A stretch of 6,940 nucleotides of DNA from Candidatus Woesearchaeota archaeon (GTDB taxonomy: Archaea; Nanobdellota; Nanobdellia; Woesearchaeales; JAGVYJ01), in the NCBI GenBank assembly GCA_018303315.1, contig JAGVYJ010000068.1, positions 1 to 6,940 of the forward strand, written 5' to 3'. Under the pieces are notes generated by a model that worked only from the letters and a program-made list of their open reading frames with translations, did no database searches and was not told where the DNA came from. Positions 1 through 6,940 of the stretch are shown one piece after another (the stretch's first letter is position 1; each line of letters opens with the position of its first letter). The position numbers and the translations under genes were made by a program.

Positions 1-3000
1 AAGGTAGTTGCGCGAATTGTCGAAGGGAGTGAAGTAGAAGCTGAGGTTTAGGTCACTGGTCCTTGACATGTTAGCAGGATTCCCAAGGCTGACCCTTGGC
101 GCATCCTGGACCGTGAAGTTCTGCGTCACGCTGGTGTTGGAATTGTTGACATAATCAAGGCAGGTGACGTTCCAGAAGTGGATTGAGTCATTTAGGTTGC
201 TGACGCTCCGCGAGACAAGAACTTCTGGCTGAACATTCAGCGTGGTATCTCTCACGACGCTGTCCACAGTCAGGTTGCACAGCGTGAGGTTCTGGTGTAT
301 CACGTTGTCCGTGGCATTGTACGAAAAGCTTACGCTGCTGGATGCCAAGGTCTGATTCGGAAGCGGAGCCGTGAGGTTGATGAAAGGCGGCGAAAGGTCA
401 ACTATGAAAGTGCGCTCCAAAGTGTTGATTGTGTTCAGGTCAAGGTCCTGGCATTCCACAGAATAGTTATGCACTCCCTCGTTCAGGCCTTCAAGCGAGA
501 AATTGCTTGCTTGGCCGTTCGGAACAGCCAGCTCTGTCATGTTTATGCTGCCGTTGACGTAAATCCTGCAGAAGAAAAAGCCTGAATCATCTTCAGCCGT
601 GTAGCTTACAGTGACCTTCCGGGAATTGTTCAGGAATCCGTCAGCAGGGGAATTTATCTGCACAGTCGACGATAAATTCAGGAAAAATTCATAAGTAAGG
701 CTGGCATTGGTGTTTGAAGCATTGTCTGAGCAGGTGACATTCCACGAATAATTGCCCTGTGTATTGAATGTCAGTGGCTGGGAATAGTTTGTGCCATTGG
801 ACACATTCAGGTTCCAGGCGGTTGAATTGAGCACAGCCCTGTTGTAATAAGTGCTGAGGTTGCAGACAAGCACCTCAGCCACGTTGTCCTGCACCGTAAA
901 GTTGAAATTAATAGTGGTTGCCCGGATATTGGAGGCGTTCTGGGGAGCCAAAAGGGTCACTCCGGGCTGCTGGGAATCCACGTAAATCAGCCGGGTGGCA
1001 TCTGTGCCGTTGAACCCATTCACGTCCAGGCAGGAAACTGTCCAGTCATAAGCCCCATCGCTTAGGTTGGGCGGGTTGAACGTGTTGACCTCGCCTACAA
1101 TCAGTTCGCTGCTGTTCTTGGTGGAATTTATGATGCTGTTGAAGAGCAGGGAGCAGTTGAGCACAAGTGACTCATTGTCGAAGTCAAACCCGAATGTTAC
1201 ATTCCCGTCAGGGTCGAATGTGCCGTCTGCCGGCGAGTCAAGCAGCACAGTGGGCTTGGGTGCAACCTGGAAGGAAATGTTCCTGCTCACGTTCGACAGC
1301 CCCGAATCGTCAAAGCACCTTGCTGACCAGTTGTGGAAGCCGCTGGCAACAGTAAAGTTCCTGACTGTGGCGTTCCCGTTGGTTGCGTTGAAGTTGAGGT
1401 CGCTTACAATGCCATCCACCGATGTGTTACAGAGCAGTGAGGCATCTATATCATCAGTAGCCGTGAAATTGAAATAGACATTATTTGAATCAAGTATGGC
1501 GTTGTCTCCTGGCGCAAATGGAGTTATCCCCGGGATCTGCCTGTCGACGTACAGCACGAATGGGGAAGCCCCGTCCGAAACAAGATTCGAATCAGTGCAG
1601 TTCACCGACCAGTTGTAGTAGCCTGAGCTGGCGTTCTGGGTTATGTTGTATGTCCCTCCGCCATCAAAGCTTGCGATGCTCTTGTTTACAGTCCCGTCGA
1701 ATACCAGGGAACAGTTGACAAGGGTTGTTGAATTTGTCACATTAAAGCTGAAGTCAATATTGCTGAAATTCCCCCAGCTGCTCACGTTCGGCGGGTATCG
1801 AAGGCTTATGACCGGCCTGGGGCTCAGCAGGAACGAGTATGAATCGCTAACCCTGCTGTTGTTGGCATCGTCTATGCAGGTTACATTCCACAGATGATTC
1901 CCTCCGTTCAATCCCTCTACGGTGATGTTGGTCAGGCTCCCGCTGGCAGCGGGAATGCTGCTCTTGTTAATTGCTCCGTCCAGCGTCAGGTTGCAGAGGA
2001 GCTGCGAATCCAGGGAGTCATTTGCAGTGAAATTAAAGGGGACAGTGAACTGTGTTACAATGGAGTTGTTTTCCGGCGTAAAGAGGCTGACATTTGGTGC
2101 AGTGAAGTCCACGTTCACGCTCCTGCTTGAAGAGCTTCCGCGATTATCTCCTGTGTCGGTGCAGTTGACGTTCCAGCTGTAGGTGCCTTCATTGAACCTG
2201 TTTACCGTGAAGTTGTTCTGGGCATTGCTGGTAATCTCAAGCTGGTTATACTGCACTCTCAGGAAGAATGCGTCTGCCTCGAATTCCCAGATATCAATGC
2301 CTCCGTTCTTGGTGCCTGCTGCCCTAAGGTTCATGTTTGTGACATTGGTCCATGATGAGGATACTGCGCCTGTTATGTCGCTGCAGTTTATCGTGACATT
2401 AGGAGCATTGCTGTTCACTGTGAACACTGTTGTGGGTGAGCCGCCATCCAGGAAATAGCTCAGCACTACTGTGTCATCTGTGTGTGTGCCGGTTGTCCTG
2501 TACTTGTAGCAGGCCTCAACCTTGAGTATAGCCCCGCTTCCTGTCGTGTTGAAGTCCTCAACAGTGCCCTGCTCTTCATTTCCCGGCGTAAAGGTTCCAA
2601 AATCAGCATCCATTACCTTCCACTTGTCCCGCTGAGCCTGGGCAACAGTGCCTGACGTCCCATTGCCTGTGAAATTGATTGTCCGGTTGGCGTATTTTGT
2701 CGCGTTTATGGCCCCGCCGATTATCAGCTCGCACTTGTTGATTCCGATTATGTCCGTGACGTTAAAGAAGAAAGTGACATTCCCTGTTCCGCTGAATGCC
2801 CCGTCTGCCGGGCTGTTTAGGTTCACGTTCGGCGGCCCGTCAGCTATCACATTGCGCGTGGCACTTGTGCCGCTGTTATTCACAGTATCCCAGCATGTCA
2901 CAAACCAGGGCTTTGTGCCATCGCCTACATCGGTTATTGTGACGTTTTTCGAGGTGCCGTTGGTAACCGTTATTCCTGACTGCCTGATTTCGTTGTTTAT

Positions 3001-3132
3001 TGTGATGTTGCAGAAAAGGCTTGTTGAGAAGTTGTCCACGGCAGTCCAGTTGAATGATATGTCATCAGTTGCAAACTGGGCGTTGTCAAGGGGCAGATTC
3101 AATGACACAGCCGGGGCTCCGAAATCTATGTA
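1..3132 (-). CDS. Giant secreted Ig-like repeat protein, downstream part (continues past left edge)
   Basis: I translated this frame by hand: 1044 codons with no stop from the YID motif to base 1, so the 3' end lies beyond the window. The frame is formally open upstream to a TAA at 3232-3234, but residues before YID do not resemble the repeat. It continues the same protein in another frame: nine complete Ig-like domains plus a partial tenth, each complete one with the paired cysteines and a W/Y-containing F strand such as FWNVTC or NWSVNC. The second domain carries a nested insert. A gene caller may report it separately with a start such as GTG at 3106-3108, but that codon sits inside a beta-strand motif and I see no convincing ribosome binding site. 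I read it as the broken-off continuation of the upstream part, not as an independent gene. Function is unknown beyond an inferred extracellular structural or adhesive role. Confidence 0.85.
2242..2700 (-). other. Nested beta-rich insert inside a b-type Ig domain of the array
   Basis: The host domain begins PPNVNLNSPADG with C-strand Cys in NKCELIIGG, and resumes after the insert with NNFTVNRF, then SWNVNCTD. The spacing between consecutive F-strand Cys codons here is 732 bases against about 285 elsewhere, giving an insert of about 447 bases (149 residues). The insert has DKWKV, VEDFNTTGSG, a KVEACYKYRTT strand, HTDDTVVLSYFLDGG, SDITGAVSSSW and a closing EADAFFLRVQY strand, plus its own two cysteines. 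It looks like a jelly-roll-type beta-sandwich, possibly related to the insert near 4466-4978. Ligand binding is inferred only. Confidence 0.65.
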
Positions 3133-6100
3133 GAGTCCAGTTGTATATGCCCTGGCTGAAGTTTGTGGTTGTGAAATTATTTCTGCCTCCCTGCACGAGG
3201 GCGGTGCTGTTGGTCTGGTTGAGAACGTTGTTTATGAATAATGAGCACTGCGCCAGACCATTCCCATCAGTCGCGTTGTAAAAGAAGGTGATGTTTCCAT
3301 CGACATCGAAGCTGTTGTTGGTCGGGTCAGTAGGTATAATTACCGGCGGGCTTACCCCGCTGAAGTTCCTGGTTTCTGAATAGTTTGTATTTCCTGCAGA
3401 ATCAGAGCAGGTAACGTTCCAGAAATGCGTGCCATCACCGATATTTGTCAGAATACGGTTGGTGAAAGTTCCATTGGTTGCAGTATAGCTGTCCTTGGCC
3501 TGGCCATCCACCGTTATGTTGCACAGTATAGTTGTATCCAGGTTATCATAAGCGGTATAATTGAAATTTATGGTGGTTTCACTGAAAGAGGCTCCCGGAG
3601 CCGGCTCGCTGAGGTTGACGTAAGGCATTGTGCGGTCAATGTAGAACGTCCTGTTGCTTGTCGTTGTGTTGAAATTAAGAAAGTCTGCGCACCTGACTGA
3701 CCAGTTGTAGACAGCTTCAGGAAGTCCTGCGAGCCCGAATATGCTGCTTCCGCCGTTGTTTATCTGGCCGGCTCCCAGGCTCTGGTTGTACAGCCCGTTA
3801 AGCCGCAGGGTGCAGTTGGTTATATCAGAGGAATCGGATGCCGAAAAGTTCAAAGTAATTCTTTCAGTATTGTTCCAGAACTGGTCGGCAGGGCTGTTCA
3901 GCGTTACGTTTGGTGCATTAGTGTCAACCGTGAAGTTCCACACTTCGCTGTTTCCGCGGGTTCCGCCTGCCTTCGCACAGCTCACATTCCAGAAATGATT
4001 GCCTTCCTTCAAGCCGCTTATGCTGTGGTTGCTGGCCGCTCCGCTGGTCACAATCTGGTCAGTGAAATTCACCTTTCCGTCCAGGGACATGTCGCAAACC
4101 AGGAATCCCCCGCTCGAAATTGTGGCTGTCCAGTTGAAATTCATTGTTGATGTTGTTTGGTTTGACCTGTTGAGCGGCCGGTTCAATGTGACGGTTGGGG
4201 GTAAATTTGCAACAGTGACCAGCCTGTATGTTGAGTCCCCAAAATTGCCGATGTTATCGCTTGCATTGATAAAGAGCGAATACTGGCCATCTGCCAGCAG
4301 GACTGTATTTGTAGCGTTGCTCCAGTAGTCTGTGCTGCCCTCCTGGACAAGGGCATCCCATGTCGTGTTGGCTGTGGAGTTCCTGAACTGGAATGTCACT
4401 GTGCTTACTGTATTGGCGTCCGTAGCGGACACGTTGATAACCTGCTGCCCGCTGATTATGGTTCTGGTGGTGACTTTCACATCAACAAAGTCAGTGACTA
4501 TGTCCGTGCGCTGGTTGTTCTTGGTCTGCTGCTTGCTCTCAGCAAGAACCCATAGGGTTCCGTTTGCGTCAATGTAGTCAGCAAATCCCCCTGCAATAGT
4601 CAAAGATACTGTATTGTCAGCTGTGTCTGTAATGGTAGCCCATTGCGAATAGACAGGGGTTCCGCTCTCATTCCAGACGTACAGGTAAAGGTCGTCGGCA
4701 GTAAGGGTAAGGTCCTTTGTCGCAAAGCCCTCATAAGTGAGCACTATCTGGGATATATCAGTGACATCCTCCAGGACAAGGAATTTGTAGCTCTGGTAGA
4801 CGTGGTCATTTGTTGTAGTGACAGTGGTTCTCCATTCTGTATCATCCGACTTTTGTATAGCAGTGTATTCTGAGCTCGCTGCTTCTGTCCCCTGCAGCCT
4901 GTTTGGAGGCGGAGGCGGATTGTTGGAATCGGCACCGCCATACGCCCTGTTGTTGGTTGAGTCTGTAAAGTTGTACAGGCTTATCGTGGCAGGCGGGTTG
5001 ATTATAGTGACCTCCGGCGCAAAATTGTCCTGCTGGACAACCATGACAGATTCTGACAGGGAACTTACCGGATTGCCGTTCTGGTCTGAGCAGCTGCTTA
5101 GCGTGGAGCTGAAGACATAGCCGGTCTGCTGGGTCACAACAGGGGTTGTGGCAGTGAAGTTCAGGTCAACCTGTGAGTTTAGCAGCTGCACATTGACTGT
5201 CCCGAAGACGTTCCACCCATGGTCAGAGTCACCGGAAACCTGGACTGAGGTGAATCCTGGCTGGCTACCGGTGGCCGTGACACTTGTCCAGTTGCCAGGA
5301 ATGGACACTGAAAAATTGCATCCGGCAGATGAGAGTATTGCACCATTTTTCTTGTTGGCGACTTCCACTGCCCTCATGGTGAATGAAGTTGCCTGGCCGG
5401 GCTCGAGCGTCCTGTTGTAACGGGGGTAGCTGTTGGACACTACCTGCCCAATCTCCACAAAGGGGGAGTCTGTGCTGTACCAGTTAGTTGACTTAGCCGA
5501 CGACTCGAAGTCTATGCTCGTGCCGGAAAGGGTTGCGTGCAGCACTATGTTGGCAGTTACATCATTGCCCTTCATGTCCTCTCGCACGTAGAAGGGCATC
5601 ACTCCCCTTGCGCCCCTTGCGGGCACAGTGAACGTGCCTGACCACCTGATGTCGGTATTGGAGCTTGTGGGGTCTGATGGGAAGCCTGTGCCGGCTGATA
5701 TCGCGTTGAAGACCTGGGTGGGTGTGCTTGCATTAACCACGAAAGCGGAAATATCCTGGGAATAGCCGGCGGGGTTATACACAACTCCGCCAACGTATCC
5801 AATCTGGTCCTTGTCCATCGGGCTGGCCAGCTCCCTGTAGACAACGAGGTAGGTATTGTTGAAGGATGACTTGCTCGAATTGCCCTTATTCGCACTGATG
5901 GAATTGTCTGTACAGTTCACGCTCCACGTGTAGTTATTGGGCTCAAGGTAAAATTCAAAGCTCTGGTTTACCCCTTCAAGAATGCTGGTGTCACTGCTGA
6001 CTATGTTGCCATTCAGTGTCAGACTGCAGTTACTAACAGCATTGTTGTCTGAGACATTGTAGGTGAAATTAACGAAATTGCTGAATACAGTGCCTGATGT

Positions 6101-6940
6101 TGGATATTGCAGCTGCACAACAGGAGGCTCATTGTCAGGCGGCAGTGAAACATTGATAGTCCTTGTTGCGCTTATATTGGTGTTACCGTAACTGTCTGTA
6201 CAGTTAACATACCATGTCCTTATGCCTTCAGCGAGTGTCGAAGTGAAATTATTGATTTGATTCACGGTTATGGTTGTGTCTGTCTGATCCTGGACACTGT
6301 CTATGAATAATGTGCAGGAGCTTATTGAGCTGTTGTCCGTGACATTGTACTGGAAAACCACGATTCCGTCTGTGTCCACGCTGTTGTTATCCGGGGAGGT
6401 CAGGTTTATGTAGGGCGGAATCAGCTCCCCAGCTTCAACAACGGCAACTGCTTCGGCAATGGCATTTACCGTGGTGCCTGTCTCTGTTGTGCATTGCGAT
6501 ATGGTGGTGTTGATGAGATAGCCTGTCCTGTTTTCCCTAAGGGGGCTTGTTCCATTAAAAGATATATTCAGGCTTCCATCGGCGCTGATAACTGATGATG
6601 TTATTGCCCCGACCTGCCAACCTGCAGATTCGCTGCCGGTCACTCTTACAACTGAGAATCCTGTCTGGGGATTTGGGGCTGAGACGCTTGCCCAGCCCGA
6701 AGGTATGGTAAGGTTTACATGGCACCCTGTATTGAGGCTTTTCTTGTTGTCAGTGTTTCTAATCCTCAGTTTAAATTCATTTACGGTTTTGGCGTTGATG
6801 CTGAAATTGTATATCGCAGCGTCATTCTTTATATACCCCAGCTCGGCATTGCCAACGTCTCCTGCCAGCTGCTCCACCGGCCAGCTGCTTGAGATAAAGA
6901 AATTTGAGTTTATCACTGTCTCAACCCGCATATTGGAGGT
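3086..6940 (-). CDS. Giant secreted Ig-like repeat protein, upstream part (5' end outside window, frame broken at 3' end)
   Basis: The frame is open from the right edge to TGA at 3086-3088. An ATG at 6929-6931 gives 1281 codons (residue numbers here count from it), but three more codons continue upstream to the edge and the ATG lies inside a module, so it is probably an internal Met. Order: A1 module (1-165), two Ig-like domains (171-262, 268-365), A2 module (366-634), a split Ig-like domain (636-908), then alternating Ig-like domains (909-1003, 1004-1099, 1100-1190, 1194 onward). Each of these Ig domains except the split one has a C-strand Cys and an F-strand Cys in NVTC/NCTD-type motifs, suggesting an intradomain disulfide. 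About 65 N-X-S/T sequons were counted by eye. The last 14 residues, after NWTL, do not fit the repeat and are out of frame. No signal peptide, transmembrane segment or active site is visible. Extracellular, probably archaeal, adhesive or structural role is inferred. Confidence 0.9.
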   Translation of the reverse strand, partial: TSNMRVETVINSNFFISSSWPVEQLAGDVGNAELGYIKNDAAIYNFSINAKTVNEFKLRIRNTDNKKSLNTGCHVNLTIPSGWASVSAPNPQTGFSVVRVTGSESAGWQVGAITSSVISADGSLNISFNGTSPLRENRTGYLINTTISQCTTETGTTVNAIAEAVAVVEAGELIPPYINLTSPDNNSVDTDGIVVFQYNVTDNSSISSCTLFIDSVQDQTDTTITVNQINNFTSTLAEGIRTWYVNCTDSYGNTNISATRTINVSLPPDNEPPVVQLQYPTSGTVFSNFVNFTYNVSDNNAVSNCSLTLNGNIVSSDTSILEGVNQSFEFYLEPNNYTWSVNCTDNSISANKGNSSKSSFNNTYLVVYRELASPMDKDQIGYVGGVVYNPAGYSQDISAFVVNASTPTQVFNAISAGTGFPSDPTSSNTDIRWSGTFTVPARGARGVMPFYVREDMKGNDVTANIVLHATLSGTSIDFESSAKSTNWYSTDSPFVEIGQVVSNSYPRYNRTLEPGQATSFTMRAVEVANKKNGAILSSAGCNFSVSIPGNWTSVTATGSQPGFTSVQVSGDSDHGWNVFGTVNVQLLNSQVDLNFTATTPVVTQQTGYVFSSTLSSCSDQNGNPVSSLSESVMVVQQDNFAPEVTIINPPATISLYNFTDSTNNRAYGGADSNNPPPPPNRLQGTEAASSEYTAIQKSDDTEWRTTVTTTNDHVYQSYKFLVLEDVTDISQIVLTYEGFATKDLTLTADDLYLYVWNESGTPVYSQWATITDTADNTVSLTIAGGFADYIDANGTLWVLAESKQQTKNNQRTDIVTDFVDVKVTTRTIISGQQVINVSATDANTVSTVTFQFRNSTANTTWDALVQEGSTDYWSNATNTVLLADGQYSLFINASDNIGNFGDSTYRLVTVANLPPTVTLNRPLNRSNQTTSTMNFNWTATISSGGFLVCDMSLDGKVNFTDQIVTSGAASNHSISGLKEGNHFWNVSCAKAGGTRGNSEVWNFTVDTNAPNVTLNSPADQFWNNTERITLNFSASDSSDITNCTLRLNGLYNQSLGAGQINNGGSSIFGLAGLPEAVYNWSVRCADFLNFNTTTSNRTFYIDRTMPYVNLSEPAPGASFSETTINFNYTAYDNLDTTILCNITVDGQAKDSYTATNGTFTNRILTNIGDGTHFWNVTCSDSAGNTNYSETRNFSGVSPPVIIPTDPTNNSFDVDGNITFFYNATDGNGLAQCSLFINNVLNQTNSTALVQGGRNNFTTTNFSQGIYNWTLHRFRSPGCVIESAP
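3130..3136 (-). other. Frame break with 53 missing bases inside a b-type Ig domain
   Basis: On the minus strand, codons for YNWT end at 3134 in one frame and codons for YIDFGAP begin at 3132 in another, with one base (3133) between them. In four comparable b domains of this protein the gap from NWT/NWS/WN to the YID, YVD or NVD motif is exactly 18 codons (54 bases), so 53 bases are absent. The missing part would carry the F-strand Cys, Asp and the G strand, leaving Cys1229 as the only unpaired domain cysteine. No homopolymer or slippery heptamer is present, so programmed frameshifting is unlikely. The cause is either a true deletion or an assembly error; the sequence cannot decide. Confidence 0.9.
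4208..5026 (-). other. Cysteine-free Ig-like domain split by a nested insert
   Basis: Residues 636-908. An A strand (APEVTIINP, 638-646) is separated from the rest of its domain (VINVSATDAN at 831-840, TVTFQF, then YSLFINASDNIGN) by about 170 residues. The outer parts together make a canonical Ig-like domain of about 95 residues without the usual two cysteines. The insert (about 652-822, bases 4466-4978) starts with an Asn/Gly-rich stretch and five consecutive prolines (672-676), then a beta-rich segment with EDVTDISQIV, DDLYLYVWNE, TVSLTIAGGF and VTDFVDVKV strands. This resembles a jelly-roll, carbohydrate-binding-like fold, judged only from strand pattern. The insert is poor in sequons. Confidence 0.65.
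5030..5836 (-). other. A2 module (second, longer copy of the duplicated domain)
   Basis: Residues 366-634. The front half (about 366-472) has a GYVGGVVYNPAG motif, a segment with FTVPARGARG, and an MPFYVRED strand; it reads like one beta-sandwich. The back half (about 472-634) matches the A1 module, including the Cys538/Cys614 pair, IPGNW and TGY motifs. Sequons are sparse in the front half (one near residue 400, then none until 506), unlike the Ig domains around it. No enzymatic motif is visible. I cannot name the family; a ligand-binding or structural head domain is possible but not shown. Confidence 0.65.
5837..6421 (-). repeat. Two Ig-like domains between the A1 and A2 modules
   Basis: Residues 171-262 and 268-365. 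Both begin with a Pro-Pro entry followed by an alternating hydrophobic strand (YINLTSP, VVQLQYP), have a VTDN or VSDN motif, and carry the Cys pairs 206/244 and 302/340 with a VNCTD F strand. Both look like the b subtype of the main array, so this pair does not follow the a-b alternation seen further downstream. The second domain has an unusually long, Ser/Asn-rich G-strand region leading into the A2 module. Confidence 0.75.
6437..6940 (-). other. A1 module, C-terminal portion (first copy of a duplicated unrecognised domain)
   Basis: Residues 1-165 from the first in-window Met align by eye with residues about 472-634 further along the same protein. Shared features are Cys70 and Cys147 (matching Cys538 and Cys614), an IPSGW/IPGNW motif just after the first Cys, a Gly-Phe-Ser/Thr segment, a conserved GW, a TGY motif before the second Cys, and a closing AVAVV/SVMVV strand. 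The predicted fold is beta-rich. The first copy lacks the roughly 100-residue GYVGG-containing front half seen in the second copy; that half would lie upstream of the window. I do not recognise the family. Confidence 0.7.

Larger units (their letters stand above)
1..4207 (-). repeat. Tandem array of Ig-like domains alternating as a-b pairs
   Basis: About 14 domains, each near 95 residues (285 bp), diverged at DNA level. F-strand Cys codons start at 160, 451, 730, 1030, 1315, 1597, 1876, 2161, 2893, 3407, 3689 and 3977. The 2161-2893 gap contains a nested insert and the 2893-3407 gap lacks one site because of the deletion. Type a carries a C strand like LLCNLTVDG and an F strand like HFWNVTC followed by a G strand ending in NFTV or similar. 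Type b carries a longer C-strand segment like NCSLFING, an F strand like YNWSVNCTD, and ends in YID, YVD or FIVD before the next Pro. From 4207 leftward the order is a, b, a, b (broken), a, b (with insert), a, b, a, b, a, b, a, b (partial). Such Ig-like arrays are commonly rigid extracellular stalks; this role is inferred. Confidence 0.85.

Noticed and set aside
3086..3132. A gene boundary with a separate second gene starting near GTG 3106-3108
   Set aside because: There is no intergenic space or signal peptide, and the candidate start falls within the A strand of a repeat that continues the a-b order.
2648..3133. A 161-codon plus-strand open frame, the longest on that strand, and the many similar ones over the window
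   Set aside because: They lie antisense to the Ig repeats and their translations are mirror products of the repeated NVTC/NFTA codons. No ribosome binding sites or family motifs were seen.
3120..3145. Programmed ribosomal frameshift joining the two frames
   Set aside because: No slippery heptamer or homopolymer is present, and joining the frames would still leave the domain short by 53 bases including its conserved F-strand Cys.
4898..4925. GGC/GGA-rich short tandem repeat on the plus strand as a possible regulatory or phase-variation tract
   Set aside because: It is the complement of five in-frame proline codons in a linker; the tract is short and impure, so variation in length cannot be argued from it.
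4744..4941. Minus-strand 65-codon frame, and a similar 98-codon one at 5599-5895
   Set aside because: Both lie in an alternative frame of the long minus-strand coding sequence, with low-complexity translations and no recognisable motifs.
6929..6931. ATG as the true start of the upstream coding part
   Set aside because: The frame stays open to the window edge, the bases just upstream on the coding strand lack a ribosome binding site, no signal peptide follows, and the Met falls inside a module whose second copy is longer upstream.
6935..6940. GGAGGT on the plus strand at the right edge, resembling a Shine-Dalgarno site for a plus-strand gene
   Set aside because: The minus-strand frame reads through it and any plus-strand start would lie outside the window; a six-base match alone is not support.

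Overview
The whole window is coding sequence on the minus strand. It holds an internal slice of one giant, secreted, cysteine- and asparagine-rich surface protein built from immunoglobulin-like (Ig-like) beta-sandwich domains. Neither the true start nor the true end of the gene is inside the window. No intergenic region, promoter, ribosome binding site, RNA gene, insertion sequence or CRISPR array can be supported. The plus-strand open frames are antisense shadows of the repeats.

Reading in the direction of the gene (from 6940 down to 1), the layout is as follows. (1) The tail of an unrecognised extracellular module, 'A1', with one cysteine pair. (2) Two Ig-like domains. (3) A second, more complete copy of the module, 'A2'. 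(4) A cysteine-free Ig-like domain split by a roughly 170-residue insert that contains a proline run and a predicted beta-sandwich. (5) From about 4207 to the left edge, a long tandem array of Ig-like domains of about 95 residues. Two subtypes, 'a' and 'b', alternate strictly, so the real repeat unit is an a-b pair. One b domain in the array carries a second nested insert of about 149 residues.

The reading frame is broken once, at about 3133. The first frame runs into TGA at 3086-3088. The homologous continuation is in another frame and stays open to base 1. Comparison with sister domains shows that the break is not a simple one-base slip. The stretch between the NWT motif and the YID motif, always 18 codons in comparable b domains, is reduced to a single base, so 53 bases are missing. 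The spacing between F-strand cysteine codons agrees independently. This is either a real deletion that disrupts the gene or an assembly/sequencing error in a repetitive gene.

The organism is probably an archaeon, most likely an uncultivated one. Ig-like repeats with NCTD/NVTC signatures, dense N-X-S/T sequons and very low lysine content are typical of giant cell-surface proteins in archaeal genomes, including DPANN lineages. That assignment rests on familiarity with such proteins, not on a marker gene. A role as a surface-layer-associated, adhesin-like or stalk-like protein is inferred. No catalytic motif, membrane anchor or signal peptide is visible in this slice.
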